DNA from: Acinetobacter sp. WC-141
Lineage (GTDB): Bacteria; Pseudomonadota; Gammaproteobacteria; Pseudomonadales; Moraxellaceae
Reading direction: 5' to 3'
NCBI RefSeq assembly: GCF_000313935.1
Contig: NZ_AMSS01000066.1
Location: forward strand, 1 to 64,000
Length of the DNA: 64,000 nucleotides
Both the position numbers and the translations under genes were made by a program. Below the pieces are notes generated by a model. The model worked only from the letters and a program-made list of their open reading frames with translations, did no database searches and had not been told where the DNA came from. Shown here piece by piece: positions 45,580-55,034 of this stretch (positions are counted from its first letter, which is position 1; every line of letters starts with the position of its first letter).

Positions 45580-46473
45580 TCATTTTTCTTGGAAAGGCTC
45601 AATAATTGCCTTTATAACGGAGGGATGTTGTAAGTATCCTAAAATCTCGTGTGGCTGATTGGCGAAGGTGAAAATTTTCTGATTAATAATAGGGGGATCA
45701 AAGTTAAATGGAGCTTCACATAATGGAAATGCAGTCAAAAAATCATCTTGAGAGTAAAAATTAAACCATTCACCGTGAATACATGGTGGCCTGACAATAG
45801 GACTGGGCAGCTTACTTTGAATAACCCGAAAAGATAAAGGAGAAGCTAAAGTTATAAACCTTTTAATTGAAAAACGATGTGAGGGGTTTGAAAATAGGTT
45901 AAAAGCAATCACTGAACCGAGAGAGTGTGCAACGACAATATAATCTTCCTCTTCTCGCATTTTCTTTAAAATCCGTTCATTCACTTCTTGCATAAATTCA
46001 GGGTTAGATAAGTACATATAAGTTTCAATCAAAAACTGCTGTATCAAGCTTTCATGCAATTTAGGGAAGTTATTTAAAAGAACAACTAACTCTTTGAGTA
46101 CCCGATCTTTTACGAGCTGAGAAGTGAGATAAAGTCGTTCTGAAAAGCTTTTTTCAGCTGGGTCGGTTGCTAGGGGTAATAATGGGACAAATGGCGTGTG
46201 TTCTTTAGTGGGAGGATTATTATGATGGAAGTGAATGGGTAAATAATTATTTAAAAATGATTTAGGTAATAAAGTGTTAAGGTCTAGTTGATTGCTTAAC
46301 TGATATTTAGTCATCAGATCGCCATAAAATGGCATATGAATATGAAGATCGCGCACATTAATTTTGCAAGGCATCTGTTTTAGACCGAGCTTAAATACTT
46401 TTAACCAATGCTCTTTCAAGCGATGCGCTGTGTAATTCTGTTGATTCATCCCGTGGATAAATATAATTTTCAT
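45580..46473 (-). CDS. Alpha/beta-hydrolase-fold protein
   Basis: A 297-aa protein starting MKIIFIHGMNQQNYTAHRLK (ATG 46473; a TTG three codons upstream is in frame). The oxyanion strand IFIHGMN and the nucleophile elbow VVAHSLGSVIAF (Ser in AHSLG) are lipase/esterase-like. A catalytic His may be in ANQPHEILGYLQH near the C-terminus. There is no signal peptide. Substrate unknown. It lies between the tRNA-Glu copies with the permease gene, and the AT-rich sequence suggests it may be a variable insertion. Confidence 0.8.
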   Translation of the reverse strand: MKIIFIHGMNQQNYTAHRLKEHWLKVFKLGLKQMPCKINVRDLHIHMPFYGDLMTKYQLSNQLDLNTLLPKSFLNNYLPIHFHHNNPPTKEHTPFVPLLPLATDPAEKSFSERLYLTSQLVKDRVLKELVVLLNNFPKLHESLIQQFLIETYMYLSNPEFMQEVNERILKKMREEEDYIVVAHSLGSVIAFNLFSNPSHRFSIKRFITLASPLSFRVIQSKLPSPIVRPPCIHGEWFNFYSQDDFLTAFPLCEAPFNFDPPIINQKIFTFANQPHEILGYLQHPSVIKAIIEPFQEK

Positions 46474-46593
46474 TCTATACAAGGAATTGTTTTTAATATA
46501 AATTTTAATCTACAACGGTACGTTATATAAAACCAGTATGTAGACAAAAAAAAGTGTAGCTTTTTGCTACACTTTGATTTCACACCAAGAGAT

Positions 46594-48024
46594 TTAAGCC
46601 TTGTTGCGATAAAAAATAAAATAGCTGACATAACATAAAGCTGTAAAAATAAGACAGCCTATAAAACCAGCGCGCATTTCAGGGTCTGCTGCCATACTTA
46701 AACAAGTAATAAAACAGAAAACGAAACCTAAAATCGGCACAATAGGAAATAAAGGAGCTGCATATTGTAAGTCTTTAACTGTATGGCCAGATTTGTACCA
46801 TTGGCGACGGAAATTAAATTGGCTTAAACAAATGCTCATCCAGACAATAACCATGGTAAATGCTGCAACGCCAAGCAGATTTTTAAAAATAGTCTCTGGT
46901 GCAAATTGCTCTGATAACAAGCCTGGAATTGCTCCAAACATTGTTACCACTAGAGCAACAATCGGTGTTCCACTTTTTGAAAGCGTAGCAAATACACTAG
47001 GTAATAATTTTTGCTCTGACAATGACCACATCATACGTGAAGCGGCGTAAAGTCCTGAGTTTGCTGCTGAAAGTAAAGCCGTAATAATTACAAACCGAAT
47101 AATGTCATCCGCATATGGAATGCCAATATAATTAAATACAGTAACAAATGGACTGCTACTTACGCTTTCACCGCCTAAACCTGCAAGCTGGAAGGGAAGC
47201 AAAGCGCTAATAACAATAATGGTACCCACAAAGAAAATAAGAAGACGCCAAATCGCGGCATTAATTGCTTTGGGTACATTCTGAGCTGGATCTTTGGTTT
47301 CACCTGCTGCTACACCAATTAATTCAGTGCCTGAGAAAGCAAAGTTAACAATCAGCATGGTGGTAAAAATAGGAATTAAACCATGTGGGAACCAGCCTTG
47401 AGCGGTAAGATTGCTAAATAGCGGTGCAGTTTGGCTGCCATGAAAAGGGATTAAACCAAAAATTGCTAATAGGCCAAGCACAATAAAAGCAATAACGGTA
47501 ATGACTTTAACAAGAGCTAGCCAAAATTCAGACTCAGCAAAAATGCGAGTTGAACTAATATTTAAGCCAAAAATAGTGATTGCAAAAACAATTGTCCATA
47601 TCCACATTGAAATATGTGGGAACCATTCCTGCATGAGTAATGCTGCGGCTGTGAATTCAGTTCCAAGCGTTGCAGTCCAGGTTAGCCAGTACATCCAAGA
47701 AATCATATAGCCTGTACTAGGGCTGATATATTTTTTTGCATAGGCACCAAAAGAACCTGAGACAGGCATGTGTACAGCAAGCTCTCCTAGGCAAAGCATG
47801 ACCATATAAGCGATCGCGCCACCAAGAATATACGCAATAATTGCGCCAATAGCTCCAGTTTGTGAAATGACTTCCCCTGAACCTAAAAATAAGCCAGTTC
47901 CGATTGCTCCGCCTAGTGATAGCATAACAAGATGGCGAGTGCTCATGGCTCTTTTTAAAGGTGCAGTACTGTTCTGATGCTGATGAGCATCTAGTTGATT
48001 GTCAGATGGCTGCATATTACACAT
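46594..48024 (-). CDS. APC-family amino-acid permease
   Basis: A 476-aa inner-membrane amino-acid transporter with twelve membrane helices. The start at ATG 48024 (MCNMQPSDNQLDAHQHQNST) is uncertain: ATG 48015 and an upstream TTG at 48066 are in frame, and none has a strong ribosome-binding site. The unwound helix 1 motif (LSLGGAIGTGLFLGSGEVIS) and the following GAIIAYILGGAIAYMVMLCLGELAVHMPVSGSF region, shown here in part as GAYAKKYISPSTGY, mark the AAT/GABA-permease group. Substrate may be D-Ser/D-Ala/Gly, proline or GABA; not decidable. Confidence 0.88.
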   Translation of the reverse strand: MCNMQPSDNQLDAHQHQNSTAPLKRAMSTRHLVMLSLGGAIGTGLFLGSGEVISQTGAIGAIIAYILGGAIAYMVMLCLGELAVHMPVSGSFGAYAKKYISPSTGYMISWMYWLTWTATLGTEFTAAALLMQEWFPHISMWIWTIVFAITIFGLNISSTRIFAESEFWLALVKVITVIAFIVLGLLAIFGLIPFHGSQTAPLFSNLTAQGWFPHGLIPIFTTMLIVNFAFSGTELIGVAAGETKDPAQNVPKAINAAIWRLLIFFVGTIIVISALLPFQLAGLGGESVSSSPFVTVFNYIGIPYADDIIRFVIITALLSAANSGLYAASRMMWSLSEQKLLPSVFATLSKSGTPIVALVVTMFGAIPGLLSEQFAPETIFKNLLGVAAFTMVIVWMSICLSQFNFRRQWYKSGHTVKDLQYAAPLFPIVPILGFVFCFITCLSMAADPEMRAGFIGCLIFTALCYVSYFIFYRNKA

Positions 48025-48143
48025 TGAGAGAATTAAGAAAGACGCTATTTTAGATAAAATAGACAAATGTGCAATCTAGAAAGAGATAAAGAATAAACAG
48101 TAAGGTGACGATAGAGTCTTTTAATAATTTTTAAAGCAGAATA

Positions 48144-48219
48144 TGGCGTCCCTACGGGGATTCGAACCCCGGTTACCGCCGTGAAAGGGCGATGTCCTAG
48201 GCCTCTAGACGATAGGGAC
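48144..48219 (-). tRNA. tRNA-Glu (TTC), copy 3
   Basis: Identical to the two copies at 45.3 kb, in direct orientation with them. It follows tRNA-Ala on the same transcript, with 25 bases between. Confidence 0.95.
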
Positions 48220-48244
48220 TTGATGAGGCAAACACAAAGGAGCG

Positions 48245-48320
48245 TGGTGGAGTCAAGCGGGATCGAACCGCTGACCTCTACAATGCCATTGTAGCGCTCT
48301 ACCAACTGAGCTATGACCCC
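48245..48320 (-). tRNA. tRNA-Ala (GGC)
   Basis: 76 nt with encoded CCA. Anticodon stem CTACA/TGTAG encloses ATGGCAT, giving GGC. The acceptor stem has the G3-U70 pair that AlaRS recognises. Confidence 0.95.
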
Positions 48321-48325
48321 AGTTT

Positions 48326-48365
48326 GTGTGAGCGCAATATTAGGGTGAATGCGCTCACACGTCAA
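48326..48365 (-). promoter_or_regulatory. Promoter of tRNA-Ala/tRNA-Glu with overlapping inverted repeat
   Basis: On the minus strand, TTGACG (48360-48365), 17-base spacer, TAATAT (48337-48342). A perfect 10-bp inverted repeat, GTGTGAGCGC (48326-48335) and GCGCTCACAC (48351-48360), brackets the -10 and covers the predicted start site. It could be an operator or a hairpin at the end of the gltX transcript, though no T-run follows. Confidence 0.75.
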
Positions 48366-48377
48366 CAAAAAAGTGAA

Positions 48378-49886
48378 TTAAGCTTCGCTAGTTGCTTCAT
48401 TTTTCGGCAATTTTAAGCTCTCATTGAGTTTTTCCCAATTTTTAACTTCTTTCTTGCTTGGTCCACCAACAATTTCTAAGGCGCGGCGTAAACGAGCAAA
48501 AGTTAAATCAGGTCCAAGGGTGACCATTGACTGCATTACAGGGGTTGAGCTGGTTGAACCCGCAATTGCGATAAAGAACGCTGGCATGAAATCGCGTAAT
48601 TTAATCTCCATCTGGTTCGCAAGATCCATTAGAGTTTGGCTCACAGTGTCATTATTCCAAGTAAACTGGCCTTCAAGACGCCAAATTGCAAATTGTAAAC
48701 TTTGACGGACTTGCTCTTGAGTCAATTTTTTACTTTCAAACATTTCCGCGGTAATTTGTGGCATATGGTTAAAATAGAAACCAGCCCAATTCACGGCTTC
48801 TGAAAGTAAATTAATACGTGGTTGAATGGCAGCTGCAATATCTTCTAAAGTGCTGCGGTCACTCTTCCATGTTAATAAACGGTCTAATAATTGGCCAGGG
48901 GTTAATCCTTTGATCCATTGACCATTTAACCAATTCAGTTTTTCAACATCAAAAATTGGGCCACCTAGTGATACACGTTGAATATCAAAGCTATCCATCA
49001 TGTCTTGTAGCGTAAACACTTCACGCTCATCTGGCATTGACCAGCCCATACGGCCTAAATAGTTTAATAAGGCTTCTGGTAAAACGCCGATATCGCGGTA
49101 GTAGTTAATTGATGTCGGGTTCTTACGTTTAGATAATTTTGATTTATCTGGGTTACGCAACAATGGCATATGGCAGAGTGTTGGCATTTCCCAACCAAAA
49201 TATTGGTAAAGCAACTGATGCTTCGGTGCCGATGGAAGCCATTCTTCACCACGTAATACATGAGTGATTTCCATTAAATGGTCATCAACCACATTCGCTA
49301 AATGATAAGTCGGTAACCCATCATTTTTAAGAAGAACTTGCATGTCGACTTGTGCCCAAGGAATTTCAACTTCCCCGCGTAATAGGTCATTAAATTTGCA
49401 AATACCTTCTTCAGGTACTTTCATACGGATGACGTGGGGTTCACCAGCTTCTAAGCGACGTGCTACTTCTTCTTGAGAAAGCTTCAATCCACGACCGTCA
49501 TATTTTGGTGTTTCACCACGTGCTTGTTGTTCTGCACGCATCTGGTCTAGTTCTTCGGCTGTAGCGAAACAGTAAAAAGCATGACCTTTTTCAACAAGTT
49601 CTAATGCGTATTGCTTATAAATTCCCATACGTTCAGATTGGCGATACGGTGCATGAGGGCCACCTACATCTGGACCTTCCGACCAATTTAGACCTAACCA
49701 ACGCAATGAATCTAAAATCATTTTTTCAGATTCTGGTGTAGAGCGAAGCTGGTCTGTATCTTCAATCCTTAAAATGAATTCTCCGCCATGTTGTTTCGCA
49801 AAACACATGTTGAATAAAGCGATGTAGGCAGTGCCGACATGAGGAAAACCGGTAGGGGAAGGTGCAATACGAGTACGAACTTTCAT
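48378..49886 (-). CDS. gltX: Glutamyl-tRNA synthetase
   Basis: A 502-aa class I aminoacyl-tRNA synthetase charging tRNA-Glu. The HIGH-type motif is [18 protein letters not shown] at the N-terminus and the KMSKS-type motif is [10 protein letters not shown] (about 250). The catalytic zinc-less insert and the C-terminal anticodon-binding domain are full length. tRNA-Ala and a tRNA-Glu lie directly downstream on the same strand. Confidence 0.96.
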   Translation of the reverse strand: MKVRTRIAPSPTGFPHVGTAYIALFNMCFAKQHGGEFILRIEDTDQLRSTPESEKMILDSLRWLGLNWSEGPDVGGPHAPYRQSERMGIYKQYALELVEKGHAFYCFATAEELDQMRAEQQARGETPKYDGRGLKLSQEEVARRLEAGEPHVIRMKVPEEGICKFNDLLRGEVEIPWAQVDMQVLLKNDGLPTYHLANVVDDHLMEITHVLRGEEWLPSAPKHQLLYQYFGWEMPTLCHMPLLRNPDKSKLSKRKNPTSINYYRDIGVLPEALLNYLGRMGWSMPDEREVFTLQDMMDSFDIQRVSLGGPIFDVEKLNWLNGQWIKGLTPGQLLDRLLTWKSDRSTLEDIAAAIQPRINLLSEAVNWAGFYFNHMPQITAEMFESKKLTQEQVRQSLQFAIWRLEGQFTWNNDTVSQTLMDLANQMEIKLRDFMPAFFIAIAGSTSSTPVMQSMVTLGPDLTFARLRRALEIVGGPSKKEVKNWEKLNESLKLPKNEATSEA

Positions 49887-49926
49887 AGGTAATGGGTCAA
49901 AATAAAAATTGAAACTATTATAACGA

Positions 49927-49972
49927 AAAAGCCCAGTATTCTGACGTTTTATTTAACATCAGACTGGGCTAA
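49927..49972 (-). terminator. Terminator upstream of gltX
   Basis: On the minus strand AGCCCAGTCTGATG pairs with CGTCAGAATACTGGGCT (small bulge), followed by TTTTTC. It terminates the small exported-protein gene ending at 50003 before gltX. Confidence 0.75.
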
Positions 49973-50002
49973 AACTGAAACGAAGAGGGGATGTTTCAGG
50001 TT

Positions 50003-50302
50003 TTAAGAAGCATGCGGCTGAAAGATTGCCTGAACAAAACGTGAAAAACGCTCATGCTGAGCGGCAAGAAAATTTTGAGTTGGTGTAACACGAATAGTAT
50101 TGAGTACTTTAAGCTCATCATCTGTAGAAGGTAATACAATAGGATTACGTTTCTGCTGATCTAAAGCTTTTTCAATAAGCGAAGTCTGCTTATCTGATCC
50201 AGTTTTGTTTGGAGTATCTTTAAGTACTGCTGCTGCAGAAAATTGTGATGCAAAACCTAGCACCAAACTTAAGCTTAACGCTTTTCCATAATGAATTTTC
50301 AT
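50003..50302 (-). CDS. Small exported hypothetical protein
   Basis: A 99-aa protein with a signal peptide (MKIHYGKALSLSLVLGFASQ, cleavage near SAAA). The mature part is about 75 residues, charged, with helix-forming SLIEKALDQQKRN and a C-terminal FLAAQHERFSRFVQAIFQ segment. No known motif. It is upstream of gltX but separated from it by a terminator. GGGGATGATTAATAATG precedes the ATG, with the GGGG somewhat far. Confidence 0.7.
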   Translation of the reverse strand: MKIHYGKALSLSLVLGFASQFSAAAVLKDTPNKTGSDKQTSLIEKALDQQKRNPIVLPSTDDELKVLNTIRVTPTQNFLAAQHERFSRFVQAIFQPHAS

Positions 50303-50701
50303 TATTAATCATCCCCTCTGTTCATTACATTTCATCTTTTTTTTGAGTTTAACAAAATGTAAAATTACGGTAATGCTACGATTTAAACATAAATCTTAAT
50401 AAAAAAGTGGAACTGTGTCACACTTTTTACAAAATTTACCTATATTTTAATCTGGTCGACGCAAATGTAGACCATATGTATCCTTTACGCTTCATTATTT
50501 AACAAATTAATGTGTAGATAAAGTGAATGCTCTCATTAAGTTGTAAGAATAATTACAAAATTTTTCAAAAATGAAATAACTTAGACATCTTAATCTATAT
50601 CTTTTAAAGAGATTAATAAAAAATATATTAATATAAGTAATTGATTGTAAATTATAAAATTAAAAATATAGTAAAACTAAAACCAATGATGGATTTTGTA
50701 A
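50303..50701. other. AT-rich divergent intergenic region
   Basis: About 400 bases between the divergent exported-protein and sbp genes. The only structure seen is AAAAAGTG (50402-50409) pairing with CACTTTTT (50421-50428) around an 11-base loop. No ORF is supported. The sbp promoter must lie here, but the right half is so A/T-rich that no single site stands out. Confidence 0.5.
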
Positions 50702-51700
50702 ATGAAAAAAATATCAATAATGGCTGTAGCTGTGTACTTGGGAATGGCAACAGCAGCTCAGGCCGCTACTTCTTTTTTAAATGTTTCTTATGATCCTACC
50801 CGAGAATTTTATCAAGAATATAATCAGGCTTTTGGTAAGTTCTGGAAGCAGCGTACAGGACAGGATGTTGAATTTAAACAGTCGCATGGTGGCTCTGGTA
50901 AACAAGCTCGGGCAGTAGCTACGGGTCTAGAAGCCGATGTTGTAACTTTAGCGTTAGCAAATGATATTGATGAGATTGTGAAAGCAGGTTTTATCCAACC
51001 GAATTGGCAAAAAGAATTTCCAAATAATTCTGCGCCTTATACTTCGACTGTAGTATTTCTCGTGCGAAAGGGTAATCCGAAAAATATACGTGACTGGAAT
51101 GACTTAACCAAACCAGGTGTGGAAATTATCACCCCTAATCCTAAAACAGGGGGTGCACCGCGTTGGATTTATTTGTCTGCATGGGGTTATGCCTTAAAAC
51201 AACCGGGCGGCAATGATGCTAAAGCTCGTGAGTTAGTTAAAAAGCTTTATCACAATGTAAAAGTGCTTGATTCGGGAGCACGCGGTTCATTAACAACATT
51301 TGCTGAGCGTGGAATTGGTGACGTTTTATTATCATGGGAAAACGAAGCTTTATTGGCAACTAAAGGGCTTGATAAAGATAAATATGAAATCGTTTATCCC
51401 TCAATTTCAATTTTGGCAGAGCCATCCGTCGCGATTGTAGATAAAACCGTAGATAAAGATGGGAACCGAACTTTAGCAAAAGGTTATTTGAACTTTTTAT
51501 ATTCACCCTTAGGGCAAGAGCTGGCTGCTAAACATTATTTCCGACCACGTAATGCTCAAGTGGCCGCTAAATATGCAGCACAATTCCCAAAAATTAAATT
51601 ATTCACCATTAATGATGTTTTTGGCGGCTGGGCTAAAGCCCAAAAAACTCACTTTGCTAATGGGGCTGTCTTTGATCAAATTTATGATGGTAAGCAGTAA
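50702..51700 (+). CDS. sbp: Sulfate-binding periplasmic protein
   Basis: A 332-aa ABC-transporter substrate-binding protein. Signal peptide [20 protein letters not shown] (cleavage near AQA-AT) is followed by the family start [17 protein letters not shown]. Sulfate-ligand segments are recognisable: [12 protein letters not shown], the hinge strand [14 protein letters not shown] and [17 protein letters not shown]. No cysTWA permease genes adjoin it, so it must work with a transporter encoded elsewhere. Confidence 0.93.
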   Translation: MKKISIMAVAVYLGMATAAQAATSFLNVSYDPTREFYQEYNQAFGKFWKQRTGQDVEFKQSHGGSGKQARAVATGLEADVVTLALANDIDEIVKAGFIQPNWQKEFPNNSAPYTSTVVFLVRKGNPKNIRDWNDLTKPGVEIITPNPKTGGAPRWIYLSAWGYALKQPGGNDAKARELVKKLYHNVKVLDSGARGSLTTFAERGIGDVLLSWENEALLATKGLDKDKYEIVYPSISILAEPSVAIVDKTVDKDGNRTLAKGYLNFLYSPLGQELAAKHYFRPRNAQVAAKYAAQFPKIKLFTINDVFGGWAKAQKTHFANGAVFDQIYDGKQ

Positions 51701-51755
51701 ATAAAATGATTTAAAAACACGAGTCAAAAAAGAAAACTTAAAAGGTAAATATTCA

Positions 51756-51804
51756 TAAAGAAAGCAAGCAAACTTAAAAAAGTGAGCTTGCTTTCTTTTT
51801 TTGC
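51756..51804 (+). terminator. Terminator of sbp
   Basis: AAAGAAAGCAAGC (51757-51769) pairs with GCTTGCTTTCTTT (51785-51797), with a T-run at the end. Confidence 0.8.
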
Positions 51805-51867
51805 TTAAAAAATGCTAACAAAACGGTTTTATCTATGAAAAATTAATATTTTCCTACAAAAAGCCGT

Positions 51868-51896
51868 TTGGCGTTGGTCATAAACAAGGTGATAAT
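51868..51896 (+). promoter_or_regulatory. Promoter of the rsmH/division cluster
   Basis: TTGGCG (51868-51873), 17-base spacer, GATAAT (51891-51896). The predicted start is about 30 bases before rsmH ATG 51932. No mraZ gene and no typical MraZ repeat boxes (TGGGN) are seen upstream. Confidence 0.6.
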
Positions 51897-51931
51897 GTGC
51901 AGTTACATTTTTACGCAATGATTTAACACCT

Positions 51932-52855
51932 ATGTCGCATATTTCTGTCTTACTTTTTGAGACCGTTGAGAGCTTATTGGCAGATCGCACAACAGGGGTG
52001 TATATCGATGCAACCTTCGGACGAGGTGGGCATACACGTTTATTGCTCTCTAAACTTGATGAAAATGCACGAGTGTATGCATTTGATAAAGATCCTCAAG
52101 CATTGGAAGTTGCTGCTGCTTTGGCACAAGAAGATCCAAGATTTACCATCATTCATGCCAGTTTTGCTGATATTAAAGAGAAGATGCAGGAAATTGGCGT
52201 AATGAGTGTTGATGGCATTATGGCCGATCTAGGGGTGTCATCTCCTCAACTTGATCAGGCAGAGCGTGGGTTTAGTTTCATGCAAGATGGTCCGTTGGAC
52301 ATGCGAATGGATAATTCTAAGGGTTTAACTGCAGCTGAGTGGTTACTTGAAATTGAAGAAGAACAATTAGCAAATATTATTTATCAATATGGTGAAGAGC
52401 GTTATAGTCGACGTATTGCTAAAGCCATTAAAAACGCTGGAAAACTAGATACAACCGCTCAATTGGCGGAAATTGTTAAAACAGCTCATCCAAAATGGGA
52501 AAAACATAAACATCCAGCGACACGTACATTTCAGGCTATTCGAATTGCTATTAATAAAGAGCTCGAAGATATTGAAGTATTTTTGCCGCAAGCTGTAGAC
52601 TTACTCAAACCAGAAGGACGTTTGTCTGTTATTAGTTTCCATTCTCTTGAAGACCGACTGATTAAGCAGTTTATTCAAAAAGAATCTACCTTAGCAGAAG
52701 ATTTTGGTTGGGGAATGCCTGAGCAGCGGGTAGATACGAGAAGATTGAAGAAAATTTCACGGGTTCGTGCGAGCGAAGAAGAAGTAAAAGCGAACCCTCG
52801 GTCACGTAGTGCATGGCTTCGGGTTGCTGAACGCTTGGAAGAAAAAGGCGCGTAA
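51932..52855 (+). CDS. rsmH: 16S rRNA (cytosine1402-N4)-methyltransferase RsmH
   Basis: A 307-aa SAM-dependent methyltransferase of 16S C1402. N-terminal SAM site IDATFGRGGHTRLLLSKL and the catalytic-site ADLGVSSPQLDQAERGFSF are visible, with the C-terminal LKPEGRLSVISFHSLEDRLIK. It opens the division and cell-wall cluster. Its stop overlaps the ftsL start (TAATG). Confidence 0.97.
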   Translation: MSHISVLLFETVESLLADRTTGVYIDATFGRGGHTRLLLSKLDENARVYAFDKDPQALEVAAALAQEDPRFTIIHASFADIKEKMQEIGVMSVDGIMADLGVSSPQLDQAERGFSFMQDGPLDMRMDNSKGLTAAEWLLEIEEEQLANIIYQYGEERYSRRIAKAIKNAGKLDTTAQLAEIVKTAHPKWEKHKHPATRTFQAIRIAINKELEDIEVFLPQAVDLLKPEGRLSVISFHSLEDRLIKQFIQKESTLAEDFGWGMPEQRVDTRRLKKISRVRASEEEVKANPRSRSAWLRVAERLEEKGA

Positions 52856-53187
52856 TGAAAAGCAGTGATGAAATCGCAACCACAGAAAACAAAGTGGTGA
52901 AAAAAGTTGTGGTGTATACAGTATTGGTGGCGCTTGTTTTTATAAGTGCCATGATGGTGGTATTTCAAGTATTTGAATATCGTCATGATTATAGAGAGCT
53001 TAGCTCTTATATGCGTGAACGAGATGATCTCAATGCTGAATGGGGGCGTTTGCTTATTGAGCAACAAACCTTTGGTGCAACGGCACAGATTGGTACGCGT
53101 GCTGTAACTCAGCTACGGATGTTTTCGCCACCGGCTGCAGAAACGGTGGTAATTTCTTTACCAATGACCTCAGAGCAAAATAAGTAA
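52855..53187 (+). CDS. ftsL: Cell-division protein FtsL
   Basis: A 110-aa bitopic membrane protein of the divisome (FtsQLB complex). One membrane helix (VVVYTVLVALVFISAMMVVF, about 20-39) is followed by a short periplasmic coiled coil (YRELSSYMRERDDLNAEWGR) with the LEWGRL-like FtsL motif. The position between rsmH and ftsI is decisive. Confidence 0.93.
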   Translation: MKSSDEIATTENKVVKKVVVYTVLVALVFISAMMVVFQVFEYRHDYRELSSYMRERDDLNAEWGRLLIEQQTFGATAQIGTRAVTQLRMFSPPAAETVVISLPMTSEQNK

Positions 53188-53198
53188 GGCCTTGCTGT

Positions 53199-55031
53199 AT
53201 GGTAGATAAGCGAACAAAACAAACACGGAAAAAACAGCAGTCTATTTCGGAAAAACCAACTCTTGCCTTTGATATGTGGCGGTTTTATCTGCTCTGGGCA
53301 GTAGTGTTGCTCTGTTTTGTTGTTTTAATTGCACGTGCATTTTATGTACAAGTAATTAATAAAGATTTTTTACAAAACAAGGCCAATGCCAATATTTTGC
53401 GTACTGAGCGTATAGAAGCCATGCGTGGCGTGATTAGTGATCGCCATGGTGTACCTTTGGCTATTAGTACACCCATCATGAAAATCGTAATGGATCCACG
53501 TGATTATTTCGATACCAAGCACTTATATGACCAAATTACAGCGGAATTAAAGAAAGATCCGAATAATCGTAAATTAAAAAGACAATTACCCGATAAAAAC
53601 TTAAATCTTGATGAGTTGGCGGATGTCGTTGGTTTAGATCGTGCCGATCTAAAAAAACAGATGAATGCGCGCCCGCGTTCTCGATATTTGGTTCTGAAAA
53701 AAGAAATCCCACCGCAACAGGCTGACCTCATTATGAAAGGTAACTTTCAAGGGGTATATGCCGAAAAAACATATAAACGTTATTATCCTCAACCACAGCC
53801 AAATGCCCAGATTATTGGTTTAACCAACAGTGAAGGCCAAGGGATTGAAGGTTTGGAAATGCAGCTCAATAAACAGCTGTCGGGTGTGGATGGTGAGCAA
53901 AAAATTATTCGTGATAAGCGCGGGAACCGCTTAAAAGTTTCAGAGGTTATTCGTGAGGGTGAACCAGGGGAAAATATCACTTTAAGTATCGACTCTCGTT
54001 TGCAATACATTATGTATCGAGAGCTGACCGCAGCTGGTGTTGCAAATAATGCCCGCTCGGCAACAGCAATTGCTGTTGATGTTAAAACAGGTGAAATTTT
54101 GGCAATGACCAGTTGGCCGTCATATAACCCGAATGATAAAAACGGGCTATCTAATAAAGATGCCATGCGTAACCGCGGTGCGATTGATATGTTCGAGCCG
54201 GGTTCAACCATGAAGCCATTTACAATTTCTTCTGCATTAGAAACTGGTCAATATACGCCTAATACAATTGTAAATACTTCCCCAGGCTCAATGCGTTTAG
54301 GTTGGCATACGATTCGTGATACCCATAATTATGGTGCTTTAACTGTAAGTGGCGTGATTATTAAGTCTTCAAACGTGGGTTCTGCAAAAATTGCATTGTC
54401 ACTGCCGAAAGAAACACTGCCGAGCTTCTTTAATCGTGCCGGTTTTGGTAAACGTTCGGCTGTGAAATTTCCAGGCGAAAGCTCAGGTTTAGTGCTTCCG
54501 GTAAGTAAATTAAACTCTTCCCAAATTGGTACCATGGCTTATGGTTATGGCTTAAACGCGACTATTCTTCAGTTAGCGCAAGGCTATGCAATGCTTGCAA
54601 ACCATGGACAGAAGATGCCTTTAAGTCTACATAAGTTAGATCAGCCACCTAAAGGTGAGCAAGTTCTTGCTCCAAAAATTGCCGATCAAGTTTTACTCAT
54701 GCTAGAGCAGGTTACGATGCCTGGCGGTACTGCAAAGCAAGCTAATATCCCAGGTTATCGTGTGGGTGGTAAAACAGGTACAGCTCATAAACTTCGTGCA
54801 GACCGCAAGGGTTATTCAAATAATGAATACCGTGCTTTATTTGCTGGTGTAGCTCCAATTAGTGACCCGCGTTTAGCTGTTATTGTCGTGGTTGAAAATC
54901 CGCAAGGCCGTTATTACGGTGGTTTGGTTGCTGCCCCTGTTTTTGCACGCATTATGCAAGAATCATTGCGTTTAATGAATGTGCCGCTTGATAAGCCCCT
55001 TGATACTTCAGTAAATCCTATTCGCAGGTAA
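53199..55031 (+). CDS. ftsI: Septal peptidoglycan transpeptidase PBP3 (FtsI)
   Basis: A 610-aa monofunctional transpeptidase for septal cell wall. One N-terminal membrane anchor (about 29-50) precedes the pedestal and transpeptidase domains. Active-site motifs: S336 in GSTMK (SxxK), SSN at 390-392, and KTGT at 525-528. A515 and T526, positions I recall being reported to vary in beta-lactam-resistant A. baumannii, are the ancestral Ala and Thr here if the numbering is shared. murE starts 3 bases after the stop. Confidence 0.97.
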   Translation: MVDKRTKQTRKKQQSISEKPTLAFDMWRFYLLWAVVLLCFVVLIARAFYVQVINKDFLQNKANANILRTERIEAMRGVISDRHGVPLAISTPIMKIVMDPRDYFDTKHLYDQITAELKKDPNNRKLKRQLPDKNLNLDELADVVGLDRADLKKQMNARPRSRYLVLKKEIPPQQADLIMKGNFQGVYAEKTYKRYYPQPQPNAQIIGLTNSEGQGIEGLEMQLNKQLSGVDGEQKIIRDKRGNRLKVSEVIREGEPGENITLSIDSRLQYIMYRELTAAGVANNARSATAIAVDVKTGEILAMTSWPSYNPNDKNGLSNKDAMRNRGAIDMFEPGSTMKPFTISSALETGQYTPNTIVNTSPGSMRLGWHTIRDTHNYGALTVSGVIIKSSNVGSAKIALSLPKETLPSFFNRAGFGKRSAVKFPGESSGLVLPVSKLNSSQIGTMAYGYGLNATILQLAQGYAMLANHGQKMPLSLHKLDQPPKGEQVLAPKIADQVLLMLEQVTMPGGTAKQANIPGYRVGGKTGTAHKLRADRKGYSNNEYRALFAGVAPISDPRLAVIVVVENPQGRYYGGLVAAPVFARIMQESLRLMNVPLDKPLDTSVNPIRR

Positions 55032-55034
55032 GCT

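Noticed and set aside
48045-48368. Minus-strand ORF of 107 aa across tRNA-Ala and tRNA-Glu
   Set aside because: It spans two tRNAs and a promoter; not a gene.
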